From: Paulownia fortunei
Lineage: Eukaryota; Streptophyta; Magnoliopsida; Lamiales; Paulowniaceae
DNA length: 64,000 nucleotides
NCBI GenBank assembly: GCA_019321725.1
Contig: CM033109.1
Coordinates: forward strand, 12,803,993 to 12,867,992
Direction of reading: 5' to 3'
Shown: positions 62,194 to 64,000 of the stretch, one piece after another
Numbering within the stretch: the stretch's first letter is position 1
Layout: each line of letters starts with the position of its first letter
Program-made: the position numbers and the translations under genes
The notes under the pieces: generated by a model
Told to the model about the DNA's origin: nothing
Database searches by the model: none
What the model saw: only the letters and a program-made list of their open reading frames with translations

Positions 62194-62948
62194 TAGTAGT
62201 GGCCCACCAAAATATTTTCTTTCTAAAAATAATGTCATGTATGAAAAACCTCAACTGTGAGCACATGTTATGCATGCACGTGTAAATGTTGATGAATGGC
62301 ATGTTCAATGATACAATAGATCCCATGTCCCATCATTCAAGCAACGTATGCACTATAAAATATTTATAAGACTCATAATACACTCATCAAGACACATGGA
62401 TCATATTTAATATAGATAAGGCAAGAAATATTATGTCCATGCATTGTAGTTGCAAATGAATTACCTTTAATCGATCGTATCTTACTTCTTAGTTTTTTAG
62501 GTGCTACTCCCCAACCTTAGGTGGGAATAATCTATAAAAATATAAGATATCAATCACTATCCTCAATCAATAAGTTCATTATGCTTAATCCTATACAAGA
62601 ACCATGAATTTCAAATTAACTATGTAACAATCAAACTTTACTACTTAGGGACTAAAACCTAATACAATATCTTAAGTACCTTGATTTCTCATCTTAAATG
62701 TATGATAAAATCACCTAGTTGATGTGTTATAACTCTTATAATAGTTTTCTAAATGCTAAACATCAATTTTACCATGGATATGTTGAAACATGCCAAGAAG
62801 TAAAATGGAACAGATTTCTATGTTCTATTTTCCTTGCTGTCACATTAAGTTTCATAGCAATTTTAGCATCCTTAGGCATATTTATTCACTCTAAAATTTT
62901 TACCACACTTAGCTAACATATAAAAACATATAACCATGCCATATAAAG
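62194..62948. mobile_element. Element F2, partial copy of F1
   Basis: Corresponds to F1 from 59909 to about 60590: TAGTAGTGGCCCACCAAAAT versus TAGTAGTGGTCAGCAAAAT, CATTGTAGTTGCAAATGAAT in both, and CTCTAAAATTTTTACCACAC versus CTCTAAAATTTTTACAACAC. It has diverged by many substitutions. Both ends of the full element are missing. Confidence 0.7.
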
Positions 62949-63470
62949 GGTAATAGGATTTGAATAAAATAGTGTGAGGTATTTATTATTAAATGAATAG
63001 ATGCTTAGGAAGTGATTGCTTGGCCTTTCATTTTGAAAAAAAAAATTGGTTAGGGAATAGTGACAAAAAATATTTTGGGAAAAGAATAAAGTTTGAGAAT
63101 TTGATTGGATGTGAGATAAAGTGTCATGATGACAATTGATGTGATATTTGTTTTTTGGGTGAAATGGTGGTTGGATGTGAGAATTTTTTATGAATGTTTT
63201 TTTGAAATGTTGATTGGAAGTGAAATTTTTTTAGTAATCTATTCTTTTTTTTGTATTTATTATTTGAAGCATATTAAATGTTTTTTTTGGTATTATAGTA
63301 TTGAGTTAGTATAATTGAGTACATTATTACACACACAACTACAAATATATTTATACGTAGCACGTATTATATGTACGCCAACATGTATATATATGTATTT
63401 TTCATGACAAAATTATTATTATGCACTAAATTAATATTCTTGTCATTTATGTATTCCAACATACGTTCAA
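62949..63470. other. AT-rich non-coding stretch
   Basis: No gene. Contains repeated phrases GATTGGATGTGAGA / GGTTGGATGTGAGA (63098-63185) and simple TATATGTA tracts. Possibly an old MITE. Confidence 0.4.
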
Positions 63471-64000
63471 GATTTGCTTGTCCTCAAGCATCAAACATAA
63501 ATTCTCAATAGCAACCCCTCTATAAATCAGGTAACCAAAGTCAAGAAAGATTTTTCTAACATCTCATCTCAAAAGATTAGAAACATATATCAAATTTAAA
63601 TGTTAACATGCATATTGATCTCACTTAACTTCATGGTCTTGTGTGTGAGTGTGAAAGTAGTAGTGTATCAACTTTCATTTATCATCCGGATAGGTTCATA
63701 AAGCCAATTACTCATATTTGATCCACTTTTGAAGTACTTACCAAACTCCATAGGCTTGTACTAGTCCCCAATAATGTAAGTAGATCATAGTAACAAAGAT
63801 CAAAAGAACTTCCAAAGCTTGTATTGTGAGGCTTGGGTAATAGTGGGAATATATGGAAAATTATAGCTAAAAATTACCTATTTTACATAATCATACTAGA
63901 ATCTTTATGAATAAGCACCAACTTTTTCATCAATCCCTTCATTTTTCTTTACTAAACACCCCTTTTTTCTTTTTCTTTTTTAATTTTGGATTACCCCCAA
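63471..64000 (-). mobile_element. Probable Ty3/Gypsy (Tat-like) 3' non-coding remnant
   Basis: TTGCTTGTCCTCAAGCAT at 63474-63491 is, on the minus strand, ATGCTTGAGGACAAGCAA. GCTTGAGGACAAGCAA is a phrase I know from the 3' untranslated part of plant Tat/Athila-type Gypsy elements. The rest is AT-rich and non-coding and runs out of the window. No LTR end or domain is visible, so this is only a pointer. Confidence 0.4.

Noticed and set aside
1..64000. CRISPR arrays, operons, bacterial-type systems, rRNA or tRNA genes
   Set aside because: The sequence is a plant nuclear region with spliced genes; the regular repeats seen are tandem duplications or LTRs, and no cloverleaf or rRNA signature was recognised.

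Overview
The window is nuclear DNA of a flowering plant, probably a woody or large-genome eudicot. It is AT-rich, almost all repeats, and holds one conserved gene with 23 exons. There is no bacterial-style gene packing, no rRNA or tRNA gene, and no CRISPR array that I can see. The genus cannot be fixed from the sequence alone.

The one cellular gene is the plant SKI2 homologue, the cytosolic DExH-box RNA helicase of the SKI complex (SKI2/SKI3/SKI8) that feeds mRNA to the 3'-5' exosome. It lies on the + strand from ATG 5180 to TAG 46369. I could place all 23 exons with GT-AG borders, and the phases join through the whole protein except in exon 12. There the reading frame slips by one base (within 19752-19771). 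With one base restored the product would be 1351 aa, close to the Arabidopsis protein. As written here it stops after about 674 codons, inside exon 13.

The gene is stretched to 41 kb by transposons in its introns. Intron 2 carries a 5.5-kb PIF/Harbinger DNA transposon with remains of both its transposase and its Myb/SANT-like protein. Introns 15, 19 and 22 carry broken Ty1/Copia elements. All four coding elements lie antisense to SKI2. Smaller pieces (Tourist-like and foldback MITEs, tandem duplications, a purine tract, a possible ghost copy of exon 9) fill the other long introns. Two related AT-rich elements in opposite orientation flank exons 20-22.

Upstream (1-5100) are an LTR fragment, a Copia gag fragment and copies of a dispersed repeat. 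Downstream (46.4-64 kb) is a nest of long, coding-free solo LTRs of one family, several with readable target-site duplications. It also contains a broken DUF4283/zinc-knuckle reading frame of LINE type, a 2.5-kb element of unknown class with an exact 5-bp duplication, and probable Ty3/Gypsy non-coding sequence at the right edge. I found no new biochemical system. The points most worth checking are the exon 12 frameshift, the inverted repeats around exons 20-22, the exon 9 ghost and the nested LTR structure.
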